Below, piece after piece: positions 6,223-8,400 of a stretch of 8,400 nt of DNA (its first letter is position 1; every line of letters begins with the position of its first letter). The position numbers and the translations under genes were made by a program. The notes beneath the pieces are model-generated. The model was not told the origin of the DNA. It ran no database searches and saw only the letters and a program-made list of their open reading frames with translations. The DNA is from Chitinophagaceae bacterium (GTDB lineage: Bacteria; Bacteroidota; Bacteroidia; Chitinophagales; Chitinophagaceae). The stretch spans positions 1 through 8,400 of the forward strand of contig JAACZX010000086.1 of assembly GCA_009996555.1 (NCBI GenBank). The letters run 5' to 3'.

Positions 6223-6230
6223 CAAAGGTA
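6223..6230 (-). promoter_or_regulatory. Candidate -7 promoter element for purF
   Basis: On the - strand this is TACCTTTG, a full match to the Bacteroidota -7 consensus TAnnTTTG, 53 bases before the purF start codon. It lies between the FMN reductase stop and purF. No convincing TTTG was found at the expected -33 position, so purF may be driven from here, by read-through from upstream, or both. Confidence 0.5.
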
Positions 6231-6255
6231 AGAACCTATTGCTACATTCTTCTTA

Positions 6256-6813
6256 TTAATTAAGCACTGATTCGGGGTGAAGGCTTTCGGCAAGCCATAA
6301 AAACTCCCGCATAAACACATCAATATTTTTCTGGTAGGCTTCATCAAGCAGGTTTCCGTCCTCGTCAAACTTCTTATCAACATAACCTACCACCATCATG
6401 TGCGGACTGGCAATGCCAAATAATGCATTAACCAGCAGCTGCATTTGTTGTGTGGCACGAATACCACCCATCATGCCTGTGCTTGCGGTTACGATGCCAA
6501 ATGCCTTGTGCGATTGTTTGGGATAATGATCAAGAAGGTTTTTCATAACAGGCGTATAGCTGCCATTGTATTCAGGCGTAACCAGTATAAACGCATGCGC
6601 ATCGAACATTCGTTTGCTTAATGGTTTAAACTCTTCGGGCGTGGCATCTACTGATACAAACACATGTTGTAACAGTGGCAGATCCCACTCTTTTGAATCA
6701 ATAATATCTATGTGATGATTTGTTTTTTCCTGAAGCAGTTTTTTCAGGAACAGGGCCACCCTGTGGGTTACACTGTTTTCTCTCGGGCTGCCTGAAATTA
6801 TTTCGATGTTCAT
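6256..6813 (-). CDS. NAD(P)H-dependent FMN reductase / flavodoxin-fold oxidoreductase
   Basis: A 185-residue flavodoxin-fold oxidoreductase of the NADPH-dependent FMN reductase family, a group that includes azoreductases, quinone reductases and chromate reductases. The FMN phosphate loop is 'SGSPRENSVTHRVA' (7-20). 'TPEYNGSYTPVMKNLLDHYP' (79-98) is the family signature that contacts the flavin ring, and 'STGMMGGIRATQQM' (111-124) is the third flavin-contact loop. It is expected to be cytoplasmic, binding FMN and using NAD(P)H to reduce quinones, azo or nitro compounds; the exact acceptor cannot be read from sequence. It follows the pirin and OsmC genes on the same strand after a 124-base gap that holds its own promoter candidate, and precedes purF by 86 bases without an obvious terminator. 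The C-terminus (165-185) is helical and ordinary. Confidence 0.9.
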   Translation of the reverse strand: MNIEIISGSPRENSVTHRVALFLKKLLQEKTNHHIDIIDSKEWDLPLLQHVFVSVDATPEEFKPLSKRMFDAHAFILVTPEYNGSYTPVMKNLLDHYPKQSHKAFGIVTASTGMMGGIRATQQMQLLVNALFGIASPHMMVVGYVDKKFDEDGNLLDEAYQKNIDVFMREFLWLAESLHPESVLN

Positions 6814-6887
6814 TTTTGCTGATTGAATGGTAGTCCTGTAAAAAGCCGTCTGTTAACACATCACGATCCGCTGCCTGTTATGAACTA

Positions 6888-6895
6888 CAAAAGTA
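6888..6895 (-). promoter_or_regulatory. Candidate -7 promoter element for the FMN reductase gene
   Basis: On the - strand this is TACTTTTG, a full match to TAnnTTTG, 74 bases before the start codon. The -33 side is weak (a TGTG at 6911-6914, spaced too closely). A perfect 8-bp palindrome, TGTTAACA at 6851-6858, lies in the presumed leader and could be a repressor half-site pair, but it is short enough to be chance. Confidence 0.45.
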
Positions 6896-6937
6896 CTTCT
6901 ATTCGTTATTCACAGGCTGCATAGCCGCAACAGCGTA

Positions 6938-7318
6938 TTACTTTACAATTACATGCAGTTCCGATGCCGCTGAAAGTGTTTTTGATACAGGGCAATTTTT
7001 TGCCACCTGTATCAACCGTTGTTTCTGCTCTTCTGTAATTGCATTGGCAAAACTCAGCTCACGGGTAAATATTGTTTTACCTGCTTCTCTATGCAACGAT
7101 ATATTCATATCAATACGACCTACATCCCATTGTTTATGATCGGTGTACATACGCAATGTTACCAATGTACAACTGGCCAAAGCTGATTCAAGCAACTCGT
7201 CGGGAGTGGGTGCAGTATCCAAACCACCTTTTTCCTGCGGTTCATCTGCAAAAAACTGGTGACGCCCGTTGCTGTGTGTTACTTTATACTTTGCTGTATC
7301 AATAAATGAGTTGATCAT
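6938..7318 (-). CDS. OsmC family peroxiredoxin-like protein
   Basis: A 126-residue OsmC/Ohr-superfamily protein. These homodimeric cytoplasmic enzymes reduce organic hydroperoxides with two cysteines. Both are present: C50 in 'DELLESALASCTLVTLRMYTDHKQW' (40-64, the long central helix) and C109 in 'VAKNCPVSKTLS' (106-116). The N-terminal strand part 'YKVTHSNGRHQFFADEPQEKGGLDTAPTPDELL' (11-43) also fits, with the usual G-x-d-x-a-P-x-P-x-e-L pattern. The length and the short N-terminus place it nearer the OsmC/YhfA-like group than Ohr, so activity on peroxides is expected but not certain. Its start is five bases after the pirin stop codon, so the two are co-transcribed. No Shine-Dalgarno is visible, as is normal for this phylum. 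Confidence 0.9.
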   Translation of the reverse strand: MINSFIDTAKYKVTHSNGRHQFFADEPQEKGGLDTAPTPDELLESALASCTLVTLRMYTDHKQWDVGRIDMNISLHREAGKTIFTRELSFANAITEEQKQRLIQVAKNCPVSKTLSAASELHVIVK

Positions 7319-7323
7319 ATATG

Positions 7324-8184
7324 TTAATTCAGATGTCCAAATTTACCGGCATTAAAATCATCTATTGCATCAATAATTTCCTGTTGTGTGTTCATTACAA
7401 AAGGTCCGTATGCTGCAACAGGTTCGGTAATAGGCTCACCACTTAACAGTAACAAATGTGTTTCGTTATTTGTTTGAAGATGTATTTTTTCACCAGCATT
7501 ATCAAATAGTAACATATCGCCTTCACGGGCTGTTTTATCGTTGTTGATAAGAACAGTTCCTTTCAAAACAAGTAAAGTTGTGTGATCGCCATCCACCACA
7601 CTCAGATCAAAGGAAGCATCTGCTTTTGCATGTGCATCAAAAATATTGATGCGTGTAAATGTTTTTGCAGCTCCTTTTACCCCATTCATTTCACCGGCAA
7701 TAATGCGGACCTTTCCTTTGTTCCCGTCAATTAGAATTTCGGGAATAGAGGCTGAACGTATGTCCTGGTAGCTGGCTGGAGTTGATTTGTCTTTTGCAGG
7801 AAGATTTACCCAAAGCTGGGCACCATGCAATACGCCGCCTTTTTTGCTGAATTCTTTTTCATGAAATTCTTTGTGCAGAATACCAGCACCGGCTGTCATC
7901 CATTGTACATCGCCTGCAAATAATTTTCCTTTACCGCCGCTGCTGTCTTCATGCTCCAAAGCACCTTCCCATAAAATACTCACTGTTTCAAATCCTTTAT
8001 GCGGATGCACATCCACGCCACGGGGATGATCAGTAGGTAAATATTCTGTAGGTTCAATGTAATCAAGCATCAGGAAAGGGCTCATGTCTTTCCACATCGC
8101 CGAAGAAATAAATGTTCTTACTTTAAACCCGTCGCCCACCATATGAGCAGGAGCCGCTTTCCTTGTATACTTGATCTGTTTCAT
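7324..8184 (-). CDS. Pirin family protein (bicupin; possible quercetin dioxygenase)
   Basis: A 286-residue pirin. The N-terminal cupin carries the metal site seen in human pirin and E. coli YhhW: H60 and H62 in 'DVHPHKGFETVSIL' (58-71), then H104 and E106 in 'WMTAGAGILHKEFH' (95-108). 'GALEHEDSSGG' (75-84) and 'HGAQLWVNLPAKDK' (120-133 region) are further pirin signatures. The C-terminal cupin ('VVDGDHTTLLVLKGTVLIN', 'LLLLSGEPITEPVAAYGPFVMNT') has no metal ligands, as is usual. Bacterial pirins show quercetin 2,3-dioxygenase activity in vitro; some affect pyruvate dehydrogenase, and many are induced by stress, so the physiological role is open. The gene lies between yceI-like (42 bases upstream, with a hairpin between) and osmC (5 bases downstream). 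The last residues, 'PFVMNTQQEIIDAIDDFNAGKFGHL', match the family end, so the gene is complete. Confidence 0.93.
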   Translation of the reverse strand: MKQIKYTRKAAPAHMVGDGFKVRTFISSAMWKDMSPFLMLDYIEPTEYLPTDHPRGVDVHPHKGFETVSILWEGALEHEDSSGGKGKLFAGDVQWMTAGAGILHKEFHEKEFSKKGGVLHGAQLWVNLPAKDKSTPASYQDIRSASIPEILIDGNKGKVRIIAGEMNGVKGAAKTFTRINIFDAHAKADASFDLSVVDGDHTTLLVLKGTVLINNDKTAREGDMLLFDNAGEKIHLQTNNETHLLLLSGEPITEPVAAYGPFVMNTQQEIIDAIDDFNAGKFGHLN

Positions 8185-8204
8185 GTTTTTACGATTGCTT
8201 TTTA

Positions 8205-8224
8205 AAAACAGGCTGACCTGTTTT
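8205..8224 (-). terminator. Hairpin between the YceI-like and pirin genes, possible partial terminator
   Basis: Perfect 8-bp stem (8217-8224 with 8205-8212) over a four-base loop, with five T residues at the 3' end on the - strand, lying three bases after the stop codon of the YceI-like gene and 20 bases before the pirin start. The stem is half A/T, so termination may be partial, setting different mRNA levels for the two genes. The same sequence could also fold on the + strand. Confidence 0.55.
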
Positions 8225-8226
8225 CA

Positions 8227-8400
8227 TTATTGTTTTACAAACTGAACGTGGAACTGGAGTTTCACATCATCGCTCACTACCACACCACCAGCTTCAGTTA
8301 CAGCATCCCAGCCTAAACCAAATTCTTTACGTTTGATCTTGCCTTCTGCTTCAAAACCCACTTTTGTTTGTCCCCATGGATCAACCACTACGCCATTGTA
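8227..8400 (-). CDS. YceI family protein, C-terminal 57 residues (gene continues beyond the window)
   Basis: The - strand frame is open from the right edge to a TAA at 8229-8227 and is too short to stand out by length alone. The visible residues read as the end of a YceI/lipid-binding domain: 'VVVDPWGQTKVGFEAEGKI' then 'KRKEFGLGWDAVTEAGGVVVSDDVKLQ', matching the family pattern D-x-W-G, G-F-x-A-x-x-x-I-x-R-x-x-F-G-L-x-W, and a final strand after V-x-D-x-V. YceI proteins are eight-stranded lipocalin-like barrels that bind polyisoprenoids or amphiphiles, often periplasmic; the N-terminus, and so any signal peptide, is outside the window. It is the upstream neighbour of pirin on the same strand, separated by the hairpin at 8205-8224. 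Confidence 0.87.
   Translation of the reverse strand, partial: YNGVVVDPWGQTKVGFEAEGKIKRKEFGLGWDAVTEAGGVVVSDDVKLQFHVQFVKQ

Noticed and set aside
6170..6255. Purine riboswitch in front of purF
   Set aside because: The 86-base gap minus the likely promoter leaves too little leader for the aptamer, and no three-way junction pattern is visible.
6814..6937. Terminator after the OsmC gene
   Set aside because: The only pairing seen (GGCT/AGCC, four bases, with no T run) is too weak to call.

Overview
The window looks like a chromosomal segment from a member of the Bacteroidota, most plausibly the Chitinophagaceae. The evidence is moderate GC, no Shine-Dalgarno sequences before the starts, TAnnTTTG-type -7 promoter elements, the long Bacteroidota form of PurF, and the protein families present. 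This assignment is inferred from style and protein resemblance; there is no rRNA in the window to prove it. No tRNA, CRISPR array, transposase or phage gene was seen, and no gene-free stretch exceeds 160 bases.

Left part (1-3200, + strand): two related amidohydrolase-superfamily proteins in tandem. The first enters from the left edge and keeps all the visible metal ligands. The second has a signal peptide but has lost the HxH motif and another histidine, so it looks like a pseudo-enzyme partner. Between them sits a small four-helix-bundle gene (S23/IVS family) bounded by inverted arrays of 7-bp repeats and by a matching TAAA on each side. This looks like a miniature cassette dropped precisely into the gap of a tight two-gene operon. 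A strong hairpin terminator closes the unit at about 3197.

Middle part (3269-6169): a small lipoprotein (+ strand) runs tail to tail, with a 4-bp gap, into a SixA-like histidine phosphatase (- strand). Upstream of the phosphatase, purF (- strand) has its own terminator and a candidate promoter. Its product begins with an 8-residue propeptide ahead of the catalytic Cys, but the iron-sulfur cysteine set of the Bacillus enzyme is incomplete.

Right part (6256-8400, - strand): reading in the direction of transcription, a YceI-family protein (cut by the window edge), a pirin, an OsmC-family protein and an NAD(P)H-dependent FMN reductase. Pirin and OsmC are 5 bp apart and surely co-transcribed; YceI and pirin are separated by a hairpin. 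The set reads as a redox or electrophile-stress housekeeping cluster.

The most unusual item is the heptad-bounded four-helix-bundle cassette. The rest is ordinary chromosomal content with some biochemical oddities.
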